From Megalobrama amblycephala (Eukaryota; Chordata; Actinopteri; Cypriniformes; Xenocyprididae): a stretch of DNA of 64,000 nt. The notes under the pieces were generated by a model. The model searched no databases. It saw nothing but the letters and a program-made list of their open reading frames with translations, and was not told where the DNA came from. Of the stretch, positions 22,950 through 34,559 are shown piece by piece; positions within the stretch are counted from its first letter, which is position 1, and every line of letters starts with the position of its first letter. A program made the translations under genes and the position numbers. Location: assembly GCF_018812025.1 (NCBI RefSeq), contig NC_063054.1:8326582-8390581 (forward strand). Reading direction: 5' to 3'.

Positions 22950-25471
22950 TCCATTATCAAATTTAAAAAACTATTTTAATTTCTTCATCTTATTCCATTT
23001 TCTAAAAATCTCCTTCTCGCCATGAATGTAGCCGAGATAGCTGGCATGGAGTTAAATCAAAAACAAACAAGCAAACAAAGTTATTATTTGTATTAGTTGT
23101 AGAACAACTATTTTACTGTTGTTCTGTAAACTAAAATGGGTATTGTAATTATGGCCACGTTCACACTGTACGTTTTGGGGACTGACAACTGGATTTACTT
23201 ACAGGCGTGAATCTCGAAATGTCTCGTTCACACAGAAACTTACAGTAGCATCTGGAACACTGTCTGTTTGAATGTGCAATGAGAGTCAAGCCTGTATTCT
23301 CTTACTAGTAACCATAACTACAGTTACCAGCGTAATATTAAAGATGGCGACGTGCATAAAACTGAAAAGTATTATCACTTTTGACATGACAAGAGACTAA
23401 TTGAACCGTGAGTTCATCCATCAAAACTTGATTAACCAACGGCAGCATGTAAACACCTGATAATTTACTCACCCCCATGTCATCCAAGATATTCATGTCT
23501 TTCTTTCTTCAATCGAAAAGAAATGAAGGTTTTTGATGAAAACATTCCAGGATTTTTCTCCTTATAGTGGACTTCAATGGCCTCCAGACGGTTGAAGGTC
23601 AAAATTACAGTTTCAGTGCAGCTTCAAAGGGCTTTAAACGATACCACAATCGAAAAATCGATTTTTAAGTGAATCGTGACCCCAAGAATCAATTTTAGTC
23701 ATGAGATTTCAAAAGGTTCCCACCCCTAGTTTGAAATGACAAAAATGTTCCCCTGTGATTTGTATCAGTAGCCCTGGTACCAAGTGTAAACGGAGCCAAA
23801 GAAACATAAGAAAAACACATGGAAAACAGAAAGAGATGAAGGGCAGACAGAGAGGAGTAAATACTTCAGCACAGTTTCAGTAATAATTAATGGTCATTTG
23901 GCAGACGTTCTTGCGGGCCGCAGTGCTCTCTGGAGCTTGAATTAAAAACCAGAATCTGAGCAAGGCTATCAAACTCTCCTCTCTGGTAATTCATGGACTC
24001 GATCTAAACTCCCAGCTGAACTCTTTTAAGAACTTGAGGAAAAGATACACATCCTCTTGTTGACTCATACTTGCTTTAATCCGACAACGATCTGTTTTTA
24101 TTTCTCCCTGAAGCCCATTTACTTTACTTATGTTGCTCAAAGTTTCTTACACCACAAACACTCATAATTAAGTTTTTCACGGTCATTTACAACCTCCTTT
24201 ATAACCCTCAAAATTAAATTTGTAGTTTTTGCTACTGTACCTTTAAGACTTCTATATGTAAATGATCTTGGTTATGATTGGCTAATCTCTTTACATGTGA
24301 CAAGGCATAGTTTACATTACCGATTATTTGATACAGGTCAAATAACTGAATAGGGCTGTATATATCACTGATTTGATTCAATTCAGACTTGGAAGCTCTC
24401 GATTCAGTTTGATTTTGATTCGATTTGAAGGGTCGATGGGCAGGAAAATATAACACAAAGGGTTAATTGGAGAAAGTTACACACTACGCCATTTATTTTT
24501 TTAAAGAGAGGCGAGGTTTGTGGTTGGCTTTCATGGTCTGCAATGCATTCTGTGCCATCTGCTGGATGGGAGATGCACTACAATTAATGTTCAGTGAACA
24601 TTTTGAAATTTCCAAAAAAAAATCCTAATATCAGATTTATTAAATGAAGATAAAACCAATATTTTTACCTAACCTATTGCTGAATACTGAAATAGTGTTG
24701 ATATGTAAATGTGAGTGGTTTTCACCATTCAATTTTTGCAAAATTAAGTATGTTACATGATTATAGAGACAACCTGACCTGCTACGAAATGCAAAAGATT
24801 CTAGATTCTGGTGTCCAAAACAAGCAAAGCTTATGTTACCGGTGGAAACAGTGTAATATATACCTGTGATATATCTCGTAGTGTCACCAGGGGACGCTCT
24901 CTGTGTTTCTGACCACTAGTACACCTGATGTGAATGCAATGACCTGATTCTGCACACGCCTTCCTGAAAGTGTCTCTATCTGGGGTACAGAGTTTCTTTC
25001 TGTGCTTTATTTATTAATGGCCCAACCCATTAACCTATATACAGCACATCATCCCAGTCTCAGTCTCAAGCCTGCACTGAAGTGTGTTTTATTTATGCAC
25101 ACATACTCTCCACGGTGACCCCACATGTACGACATTCATGCATGCGTGAAAAATGTCTTGTGAATGGCAACTGAGCAGTGGACAAAAGATGATTTATTAT
25201 TTATGTGTCTGTTAGACGGCGTGTAGAGTATTCACGCACTCTCATGTAAGGATGGATAGTGACGTTGAGAATGCATGTTGTTTCAAATAAGCCAATAAAT
25301 CCAGAAACTCTACTGTAATATATACATATGCACAGCATTTCAAATCTGGAGACACTGACCTGAAGAAAAAAAAAGTTCAAAAATCAATGTGAAATGCTTT
25401 ACCTATAAAAAAAAAAAAGGCATATTCTGCTATGATAATGTTGTGCTGATGTCATCTGTGTTCTTCCGCAG
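22950..25471. other. intron with degraded repeats
   Basis: A half repeat end (GGCCACGTTCACACTGTACG) lies at 23152, an Angel-like half at about 23455-23640, and a hAT-like end (CCCACCCCTAG) near 23730. The rest, up to the exon at 25472, is ordinary intron. No further exon recognised. Confidence 0.4.
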
Positions 25472-25522
25472 GGTCAGATCACTCTTATGGATGCTCCAGT
25501 GTTCAAAGCCATTCAACCCGAG
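25472..25522 (+). CDS. ralgps2: ralgps2 coding exon, residues 55-71
   Basis: Seventeen codons (GQITLMDAPVFKAIQPE), phase 0. The acceptor is ttcttccgcag and the donor is GAG|GTAAGT. This is the helix near the start of the RasGEF domain where the family reads QITLMD.PVFKAIQP. An Ala sits where the mammalian proteins I remember have Val or Ile. The exon lies alone between a 7.3-kb and a 21.8-kb intron, with a GC-rich LTR element starting 224 bp downstream. Confidence 0.95.
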
Positions 25523-26567
25523 GTAAGTCTTTTGTTCATTGTGTCACTAATGTACTGGGTCCAAAAGTTACACTTTGCCACCCCTTGAAACAGTTAAAAA
25601 CAGTGTTTTAAAATTGTATTTTATATGTTTTTGGAATGCCCCATATGTGTGTATATCATTTGTATCACTCCGCTTGCAGCATTTCTCTCACAGCGAGTGT
25701 CATGGCAGATGAGCAAACCATAATTTTACAAATACTATTGTTGTTGTGTGACGGAACGTCTGCCGGCCACACAAACATAATAAAACATAACATAAAGTCC
25801 AGGCCTGGTCCTCTCTCGTCCTTCACTGATGTCACTCCTCCTTTTATGCCTCCGGAGCTCCTCCGTGAGGGACTCATTATCACTCGCGTCACCGGCCTCG
25901 CGCCGTTCCCTCACGGCTCTCGCCCGCCCTGCTCGTCACATACCCCCAACGCCCCTCGCAGGCCGGGGGGTACTCCCGCGACTGCGCTTACTCCCCCCCG
26001 GGGCCTGTCTCGGCGGCCGCAGCACCTGGGGGTAAGGACAGACGAGACGAGAGAAAGGAGACGGAAGCAAGGGAGCGACAGGACGAGAGAGGGGAGAGAG
26101 GAAAAAGAAAGAAAAAAAAAAATTCTTGGTCCGGTTCCCAGACACACTGCCGCCCGGTCCTCAGCCAGCCGGGAGGCTCTTCCTCGCGGTGCCATGCGGT
26201 GGCACTGGACGCTCGGTGGACGGCCCGATCCTCGACCGCCTCCTGGCAGCCGGCGATGGCTCCTCCGACTGAGGGCAGCCGGCAGCGAGTCCCCCGTCCC
26301 CTGCTCCTCCCCTTCATGGCGGACGGCAGCAGGCTCCGGCCCACGGCAGACGGCGGCGACTCCTCCGCTCCCTCCAGGTCCAGGACGGCAGCCACCCCAC
26401 CTCATCCCAGGAGCACGGCATCCGGGTCTCCGTCCCACCTTTCACAAGGCTCCAGCACCACCGCCTCGGGCAGCCTCTCGCGGTCTTCACACTCCCGCGC
26501 TGCCCGAACTCCGCAGCACCGCGATCCCCCTCAGCAGCGAGGGCTCTCCGACAGCATGTCCCTCCTT

Positions 26568-26588
26568 CCTCCCGGGTTTCGGCACCAA
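26568..26588 (-). promoter_or_regulatory. primer-binding site complementary to tRNA-Phe 3' end
   Basis: On the minus strand, directly after the LTR, the sequence TGGTGCCGAAACCCGGG is the complement of the 3' end of eukaryotic tRNA-Phe (..CCCGGGTTTCGGCACCA). It begins one base from the LTR end, the standard position for reverse-transcription priming. tRNA-Phe identity relies on the recalled sequence starting GCCGAAA. Confidence 0.75.
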
Positions 26589-26919
26589 TGTAACGTGGTC
26601 AGTAGATGTGGGAAGAAGGAGGCGGGAACCGGCGAACGTTCAACAAAAGTTTAATTCAAAATAAGCAAAGAACAAAACGAAAGTAATGCCGGCAGACCCT
26701 CGCGGACGTCTGCCGGCCACACAAACATAATAAAACATAACATAAAGTCCAGGCCTGGTCCTCTCTCGTCCTTCACTGATGTCGCTCCTCCTTTTATGCC
26801 TCCGGAGCTCCTCCGTGAGAGACTCGAGGCCGGCACGCCTCGCAGGTGACGCTCATTATCACTCGCGTCACCGGCCTCGCGCCGTTCCCTCACGGCTCTC
26901 GCCCGCCCTGCTCGTCACA
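26589..26919 (-). repeat. intact 5' LTR of the TRIM-like element
   Basis: TG..CA termini; TATA-like CATAAAAG at 26792-26799 and an ATTAAA polyadenylation-like signal at 26650-26655, both on the minus strand. The paired 3' LTR at 25747-25940 keeps the TATA-like box (25842-25849) but has lost the ATTAAA region. Confidence 0.72.
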
Positions 26920-27379
26920 GTTGTTTTAAGAGTTTTTTTAGGTGAGAATGTAGTTGTTTAGACCTCAATATGCAACTTAACGCCCATTTGACAATTTGTT
27001 TAGACGTTTTCGGAGATGTACGCTCGTGTGCAGCACTCGTGTACCCACCGAGAACAGCTTTATCTCGGCCAGTCCTTCAGGAATTTGCTGCTTTGGTCTG
27101 ATTAATTTATTACTTGTTCCACAGAAAATCGATTTGGCTGAGGGCAAAGATAAGTTTCGTAACTTTATATTTTTATTTAAGTGAAATCCTGTACTATAAC
27201 TAGCTCTGCTTTTGTACTTTTGACTGAACTTGCTTGTTTATTTCCTATTGTATAACGTATAAAAATACATTTATAATGACTAATACTGTTATTAGATATT
27301 CTAATATTAATAACATCACAACATTTATGTCCATCAAGAGGTGCATCATTTTTTGGTCAAGATCTTGTATTGACAATGC

Positions 27380-27527
27380 TAGTGGTGAGCACTCTGTAAA
27401 GTCTCCTCCAGCACATCCCAAAGACTTTCAATGAAATTAAGGTCTGGACTCAGAGGTGCCAGTTCATGTGTGAGCCTGATGAATCTTGATATTGTCATCC
27501 TGAAATATGGCCATGATGTGTCTTCCT
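27380..27527 (-). pseudogene. Tc1-like transposase C-terminal remnant
   Basis: On the minus strand one frame reads IFQDDNIKIHQAH, and after a frame change another reads ELAPLSPDLNFIESLWDVLE. These are the second Asp block and the SPDLN.IE..W block of Tc1 transposases. The spacing between them is about 11 residues too short, so it is a deleted relic. No terminal repeats were found. Confidence 0.65.
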
Positions 27528-28826
27528 ACATGGTTATTTAAGAAAATAAAAGCTACACACTCCATCAGTTAAGGTTAAAAGAAAAAAGGTTAAGGTTAAT
27601 GTTGTTGCCAAACATATAGAAACATAAGAATCACCGCAGTAATGATCCAATCATAGACTCTTAATCATTTGCCTATTTAAATTCAAACAGCGACTTTTTG
27701 TTTGGCTCTTTAAATAAGCTCTCTCCCTTGGATATATAAATCACAATAAAGAAGAAAAGCCAGTTGAAATTTCCATTTCATGACTTTAAAGCGATCGCCG
27801 TTTGTGTCATCACATTGAAGAAAAAAATAGATAAACCTCTGATGGTAAACTTTCCACTGTGAGAAAAGTTGTTGGAACATAGAAGGTGTGTGAGTTGCAA
27901 CAGATGTTTTCTTTAGTAGATCTGTAATTTAATTTGAATTGCTCACTGCACTTACATAAGTGAGGTCAGACTGCTTAAATCATATAGTGTTGCAGTTACT
28001 AATACAGTTAGCAGCCAGCTGGTGAGTAACTATGTGCTTACATGCCAAAGGCATTTTTTCCCTCTCATTTGGTGCTTGCAGAGTGTTTATTTTGGTCAGC
28101 GTTTTCTAAAGTATGGGTCCTGAACCAAATCCGTTTGCATGTGTGCAAATGTTTCCTTAAAGGAAACTAACTGAAATGGCAGAAAGCCTTTGTTTTGTGT
28201 GAGTACTGTGTGACTGACTCATAGTGCCGTCATTGACTAAACAGCCTTGCACAGTGTGTTACATTTAGTTCAGTGAATCCAGCCTCTAATAACAAAATTG
28301 CATGTGATTTTTGGACCAGGTTTATTTACGGTCAACCTCTGTGGCCGTTCCCGAGTTTCCCAGCAGAGGGCAGTAAGCACACAGTGAAATATTTCTGTGC
28401 TTCAGGGCTCTTCATCCATGGCTTCTATTGGACTAAGTATATACACACAAGCTTCTAAGATCAATGCAAGGTCTAAAATTAACTTTTTGCCAGTGGCCAA
28501 TGCATTTGGGGAAAAAACCTAACCATAAATGTTTAAATCTGGCTGTGAAAAAATTATTTTGAATTTTTATTAATATTATTATTACTACAATTACTACTAC
28601 TAGTACTACTACTAGTAGTAGTAGTAGTAGTAGTATATTTTAAATGTTTTGTCTTGACAGAGGGATTATTTAGCTGGGGTTTTTTTTTTAATATTTGAGA
28701 CAAACAGCACATTTCATTGCAGCACAAGCATTATGTCACTATTGCAGCATCATAAACAAATCAATCTCCATCTCAATAAAAACGGCATCTGCCACAAAAA
28801 TATGAATACAATTGCAACAATTTTCT
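27528..28826. other. intron, mostly unassigned
   Basis: It contains a (TAG)/(TAC) triplet run at 28582-28636. The sequence from 27600 to 28500 looks single-copy but shows no exon. Confidence 0.35.
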
Positions 28827-29027
28827 TTTTTTTTTTTCTTTTTTTTTCTTTGGCATTTTTGCCTTTATTATGACAGGACAGTAAGCACTAAGCAGACAGG
28901 AAGCGAAGTATTAGAGGTGTATGAGATCAGGAAAGGTCAGCGTGCCGGGATTCGAACTCTGGTCACCCGAAGCGCAATGGCACTATGTCAGCACACTGCC
29001 CATGAGGCTGTAGCACCGATGGAATGG
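28827..29027 (-). mobile_element. tRNA-derived SINE, minus strand
   Basis: The minus strand begins with a tRNA-like head holding an A-box-like ACAGCCTCATGGGCAG and a B box AGTTCGAATCC (plus-strand 28947-28959). It ends in an A-rich tail, seen as poly-T at about 28823-28850 on the plus strand. Short similar 13-mers flank it, though the right one also recurs at 29126, so the duplication is not certain. Confidence 0.6.
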
Positions 29028-29295
29028 GCAACAAATTTCTATCTGGATACTTTAGGTGATGATACACGGGGCAACTTTTTGAGCAATGTTGCAGAGCAGC
29101 GTTGCTTGGGCACTTTCCCACTGAGAATGAGCAACAAATTTATGTCTGGATACGTGGGCAATTTTTTGAGATCCTCCAATCAGATTTCAGAAAAAATTCA
29201 AACAAGGTGGTGGCCCAAAACAGGGAATTTACCTCATATATTGCTTAAAATACCAACAACTGTCCAAAGTAATGCGTGTAAGTTGTAATAAAGCC

Positions 29296-30244
29296 CAGTG
29301 CTTCCCACACATAGGCTTTACTTGGGCGGGCCGCCCACGTATAATAACGGCCGCCCAAGTATATTTGGAGACACATTTTTGCTTTTATTATTTTTATACA
29401 CTTATACTTTTATATCCGCGCAAGATAATGAAACCATCCGCAATCGATAAACTAGTCGTTTCATACCTGCTCGTTACGTGTGCGTCAGAACTGTTTACTC
29501 CCGCTAACATTCCCACAGGCGCTGCATTTTGCAAAGTCACTAGGCGGCGCTGTTGCGGGTTCTACAAGCTCGCGCAACAGCGCTTCAGACTGCTTCAAAG
29601 TGATTCTCAATCAATGAAAAGCGCAGATTTATGCCAAGCGATTGCTAATGAACACAAGTTGATGAATTATTACAATGTCTACTTTATGGCTTTTATATAA
29701 AATGAAGGATCAGCCTGCAATAGTACAGACATTTCAAAATAAGAGTCCCGGTGTATTTCGGGCTTGTTTATAATTAAAAGTCACACAATTAAAAGTTTTT
29801 TCTTTTTCTTTTGGGCATTATTGGTATTTTGGTTACACAATAAATTGTATTTAATTTGATTTCCATTTAATTCATAGTAAATTATTGTAGTCTCCCCCAC
29901 AGGAAGAAAAGACTAAGAACATTATTTGACACACATATTAATCTGTGTCCCATTCACTGAGAGAGACACTATATGACAGCAAGGAGAACATAGGAAAAGG
30001 AGAACTATTTAAATGCTGTAATTTTGCATAATTTACAATACATAATAATGCATAATATTAGTATGTAATTAAATGTAATATGCTACGTAATTAAAATTCA
30101 TTTCAATAAATAAAAATACTGTTAAAAATCACACATTATTTGTTTGTCACATGTAGTAGACCGTTTTTGTGCTGTGGTGGGTAATAGGAGGATTTTTCGC
30201 CCGGCTACCACCGCAAGTATATTTCAAACCTGTGGGAAGCACTG
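29296..30244. mobile_element. hAT-like element with CAGTGCTTCCCAC ends, nested
   Basis: CAGTGCTTCCCACACATAGG at the left pairs with CCTGTGGGAAGCACTG at the right, and GGGCGG/CCGCCC blocks lie inside. AAGTATATTT occurs near both ends. No transposase is recognisable and the flanking 8-mers do not match cleanly. Confidence 0.65.
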
Positions 30245-30300
30245 AAGCCATTGAATTTTTTCAGTTAAATACTGAAAAGACGGGATCTGTTTAACGTCTG

Positions 30301-30374
30301 TAGTAGCGTAGACTGTAGGGCGTATGGCACGTGAATGTTGCTTCTGATGCGATCAACGCGGGTTCGAATCCGCC
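30301..30374 (+). repeat. tRNA-like segment (probable SINE head)
   Basis: A B-box GGTTCGAATCC sits at 30361-30371 with GCGG/CCGC pairing around the loop. An A-box-like TAGCGTAGACTGTAGG lies about 50 bases upstream. It does not fold into a complete tRNA by eye, so it is called a SINE-type relic. Confidence 0.4.
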
Positions 30375-30865
30375 TTTTGCTGAACTCGCTCTTCTCCCTT
30401 TTCCTATCACAAATCAGATTGGAAAGGCATTTATTTTTAATAAAAAGTACGAAAATATTTGAAAAGTTGAAATAAAGTGCCTAACAAGTGTTTATAATAA
30501 AGTATTTATTGGGTTGGCAATAGATTTGCTCCTCTCTGATTAGTTGCTGCCAACTGTCTGTTGCCCTAATTAGTTGCCCTGATTAGTTGCCCTGAGTCTC
30601 ATCAGGTTGCCTGTTGACGGCAACATTGCCCAGCAACATTTCTCAAAAAGTTGCCCCATGTATCATCACCTTTAGAGCACTAAAACTGTTTGGTTACCAA
30701 CATTCTTCAAAATATTTTCTTTTATGTTCCACAGAACAAAGAAATACAGGGTTTGAATGACCTGAAACCCATAGCTATTTAGAGTTCCAAATAAATAATG
30801 GCAGTTATTTTGCTTATTGACATCTGGGCCTCTTTCTCCATTCACTGCCCTCCATGTTGTCCACC

Positions 30866-30867
<2 letters not shown>

Positions 30868-30912
<45 letters not shown>
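30868..30912. repeat. (CT)n microsatellite
   Basis: A CT run of about 20 units; generates spurious Arg/Glu reading frames on the other strand. Confidence 0.95.
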
Positions 30913-30918
<6 letters not shown>

Positions 30919-31777
30919 GAACGATTTATTGGCGCAGGCATGTTTTATCCACCGTCTGTAAGGTTGGGCTTTAAGCCACACAGACTGTGATTTATAAAGC
31001 ATTTGATGAGGCTACCACACATCGAATACTAATGTTGCGTTTGGGGATTTTTTTTTCTGACTATAAGAGACAAAATCAAGGCGAATGAGGGGAACTAAAT
31101 GTTGTGTGATTTTGTTTAATGCGTTTGTGGGAAATTGTGGCTGGCTTGAATTTTTTTTGTCATTATTTATGGTAATTACAGTCATTTGTGTAATTATGTC
31201 TACCGATTTCTGTCTTTGGACGGTTTGATTGATTATACAGCGCTGTTTGGCTTTGATTGTCTTGGCAGCAGTGTTTTGGATGCGTACACGCTTGCTTAGA
31301 GAACAGAGGGTGAAATTTCAGGTCCCCTTTTTTGAAAATTTGAAGATCTGGTTCTCTGAAAGACGATACAGAACTAACCTCAGATTTTTAAAATGTCTGG
31401 AATCGGTTTAGCCAACATTCGTATCAGTCGACAAATTACACGTATAGATAACGATTCTTTCTGGATTTTCTGGATCAGATCTGGCTTTCTGTCTCGCTTT
31501 GAGTATATCTGGATGTTGGCTGTTTTAGCTTTCTGTAGAAGGGATTTGTTGAAGGATTATTGACACTTTCTCTGAATCTGGCAGCACATGCATTTGTGTT
31601 ATGGTGTAACATGAGAGAGTAAAAAGCCGAGGTTGACGTAATATGGATGTAAATGTCAAGCTACTGCTGTATTATGTTGTTTCTGATATTTCCCCTTTAT
31701 AACATTTTTGTGTTGGTGCTAGGACAAATTATAGTGTTGATTTATTCTTATTTTGACAAATATGTTATGGTTCTGGT
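30913..31777. other. intron, non-repetitive appearance
   Basis: Sequence from about 31030 to 31640 shows no repeat ends and several ATTA/TAAT-rich motifs. No exon was found. It could hold conserved non-coding sequence. Confidence 0.3.
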
Positions 31778-33470
31778 TAGGGGTGGAATGGTTCAGATTA
31801 CTCACGGTTCGGTATGTGCTATGTTCAGTAAAAAAATAGGACAGTTGTCAAATAAAGATGAAGAAAATAAAAACAAATAATCTAACTACAATAAACACCA
31901 CAAATAAATACACGAGAGCTAAGATACAAATAAAATAAACAATGCTTTACAGGTTTTTCAGGTATCTAACAGTAGCTTTCAGGTACAGAAATTGAATAAA
32001 GTAATCAAATATAAAATAACACTGCATATAAACTTTTTGGAATAATTAAATTAAGATGTAACATTATTGAAGTTACAAAATATATTTAGTCAAGAGTGAT
32101 TTCTTCATCTTTTGTCGTTTTAACATTAAAAACACAGAGAGCAGGAATATTAGACTGCTGTCCCTTTAAGACGTAATTCAAAGATCCAGTACACTGATAC
32201 TGATACACATGCGTTGTCTGTCTCGTTTTTCTCTTAAGACATAACCTACTATGTTTGTTAGGATACTAAGATGGGCATGTTGACATAATTTTTGTGTAAA
32301 TTTGTCCGTTTAGGTGCAAGACTTGAAAGAGAATTTGCGCGAGTCCTCTTACGGTTGAATGTTTAAATTGACAAGGTATAAATGAGTTTAATTTAAACAC
32401 AGATAGCATCGTGAGATGTTCAGGTCTCTCCTGCACTCGCGTGCCCGGGTGAAAAATCTTTATCATATCTGAATCAAAGCTTTAAATAATACTCGATATA
32501 AAATAATTTGAAGATGATGAACGGTTGACAAGGAAGAACAAAAAATGAACATAGAGTACACGAGTATATACAAGCAAAAGTTTGTTGTTAGCCATCAGCA
32601 GCACACCAGCTCCAGACATGCAATCACATTCAAAACTAGGGCTGCACGATATTGGAAAAAATTTACATTGCAGTATTTAGTTTTTCTGCAATATATATTG
32701 TGATATGAAAACAGTTTCACCAGATGAATAGCTCTATTTGGAAAGAATTAATCATTCAAATGATTAAACTGATTTTGAAGGGGAGAGAATCTGCATAGAA
32801 CATAAATGACTAGCATAGATAAATACCAATAGAACAAAGATACAAATGAAATAAACAGTTCTTTTGCCTGTTTTTCATGTAAGTCTAACAGTATTTAGGA
32901 ACAGAAATTTAATAATCAAATGTAAAATAACACTGAATTGTCTTCACTGTATAAATTAAGTATAATTAATGTTTGTAAAAGCTACTAAAGTAATTTTCTC
33001 CAATTCAAATGGAATTACTGTCACAGTTACTGTCATAAATTGTTTTCATAACAAATTTATTTAAACGTATATGAAATAATTAAGACATTACTAACTAGTC
33101 AAGTAAATATAAAGAATATATAAGCTAATAATAGTTCATATATTTAGTGAAATGGTAGTTCATTTCTCTAGTGAACGAACATGCTGTGGACATAAATGAC
33201 TTGCCTGAGGTAAATGTAATGCTACGTGAGATATTATTCTCAAGGTGTTTTATTGATGTCTTTCCGCCATTGAAAAACTGGTTGCATAAATCATCTGTTC
33301 TTCTTCTGCAGCTTTTCCTGATGTGGCGGTTAGCAAACAGCATTGCATTACCGTACACGCCTCCTTCTGCATTGGAGTGTAAATCGCCTGTGACTGACTG
33401 TATTTGTCGCCTGACTGCATGCACTGAAATGTAATGGTTCGGGACAAGTGCATGTACCGTTACACCCCTA
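31778..33470. mobile_element. hAT-like element (TAGGGGTGGAATGG ends) hosting a second hAT fragment
   Basis: The left end TAGGGGTGGAATGGTTC pairs loosely with the right end GTACCGTTACACCCCTA. No matching 8-bp flanks were found. At 32637-32950 a TAGGGCTGCACGATATTGG end, related to the right end of the element at 15257-16156, is embedded in it. Confidence 0.5.
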
Positions 33471-34234
33471 ATATATATTATATCATACATGTGGTAAACA
33501 TTTATTTATGTTGCTTTGTTTTTTATAGAATTATCTAATTTCAACCCCTTAACAGTCATAAAAAGTGAACTTTGGTTGGTATCTTTACTTGTCAAACTCG
33601 TCATATGGCCTCTTCCTGTCTAAATGGTTGGTTTCTGGCAAAAAATGCTGCAAGGTTGACCAGACTTATTGCCTGTAGTCGAAAGTGTGCCTCTGTAAGA
33701 ATGTTAACAGTAATAAGGTTCAGATTTGAGTGTACAGAAGACACATCCATGTGCAGTATGATCCTGTATGGCAGCAATATGAGCTCACGGCTGTAATGCA
33801 GACCAGAGCCTTTAGTGCATGCATTAAAACACTAAAACTTCATGAAAATGTCTTGTAGAGTGATGTGTGAAATTGCGTAGCTTTTTCCAACCTACATGCA
33901 TACCGATTTACTCTCTGTACTACCCCATTACCCTTTTTATAGGTGCTCATAAGCACGCTCTGACCCTCAATGACCTGGGTGGAATGGAAAGGTTTGTTTG
34001 ATTTGAGCAGAATAATGAAATGATATCAGTGAACTGGCAGTCTTGCCCTGTTTTTCTATACTATTATTGGTTTTAATTGATGGAGGTTTTTATCAACTCT
34101 GCTGATGCTGCTAAAGAGTTTTTGATCTCAGTAGAGGTTGTTAATTGGAACAGAAGCCAGATGTTTTTGTTTTTTGCCTGGGTCGACTGCAGTTCATTGC
34201 AGTTTTCTGTTGTCTGTGTGTATTTATGTCTGTT

Positions 34235-34265
<31 letters not shown>

Positions 34266-34556
34266 CTTTGTAGGGGAGGTTAATTGTCTTTGAGGCTTTG
34301 GAAACAGGAGAGATTTTGGTGATTTGTGCTCTGTTGAAGTGAAATGTGTGTGTGAGAGAGAGCAAGCAATAAAGAAGCAAGAGGTTCTTTATTCAATAAC
34401 ATCGTTCATTCTGAAGGTCATTTGGCTGCCTCACCTTCTGTGTGCAAAATGAGAAACCAGTAAAAAAAAAAAAAAAAAAATCTGGGCATCATAAAAACCA
34501 CATTAAAGCGGTTCATATGACTTGGGCACTATATTCCAAGTATTCTGAATTGACCT
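33471..34556. other. intron, nothing recognised but a (GT)n
   Basis: A (GT)n microsatellite occupies about 34240-34266 and an A run about 34462-34478. The rest shows no exon or complete element. Confidence 0.35.
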
Positions 34557-34559
34557 TAT

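Larger units (their letters stand above)
25747..26919 (-). mobile_element. miniature non-coding LTR retroelement (TRIM-like), tRNA-Phe primed
   Basis: Read on the minus strand: a 331-bp 5' LTR (26919 to 26589, starting TGTGACGAGC and ending TTACA), a primer-binding site, a GC-rich internal region of about 630 bp, and a shortened 3' LTR (25940 to 25747). GTTG lies on both outer sides (25743-25746 and 26920-26923). The LTRs carry a TATA-like CATAAAAG. The internal region has no gag or pol motif in any frame. The 3' LTR lacks the last ~115 bp and a ~33-bp segment. Confidence 0.8.
29055..30670. mobile_element. inverted-repeat element with GGTGATGATACA ends
   Basis: The left arm GGTGATGATACACGGGGCAA pairs with the inverse at 30640-30670, and both arms continue with GTTGCC-rich pairing. 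TTTA lies outside both ends (29051-29054 and 30671-30674). It hosts a hAT-like element at 29296-30244 and a tRNA-like segment near 30301. Confidence 0.68.

Noticed and set aside
25636..26664. 342-codon plus-strand frame and 175-codon minus-strand frame rich in Pro, Arg and Gly
   Set aside because: Both fall in the GC-rich LTR element, where stop codons are rare. No domain is visible, and frames overlap on both strands.
28812..29288. 158-codon open frame
   Set aside because: It runs antisense through a tRNA-derived SINE and into the next transposon.
29272..29700. 142-codon open frame
   Set aside because: It starts before and continues across the boundary of the hAT-like element at 29296, and shows no transposase motif.
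30301..30374. Functional tRNA gene
   Set aside because: Only the B box and its loop are convincing. Acceptor and anticodon stems do not pair well by eye, and it lies inside a transposon.
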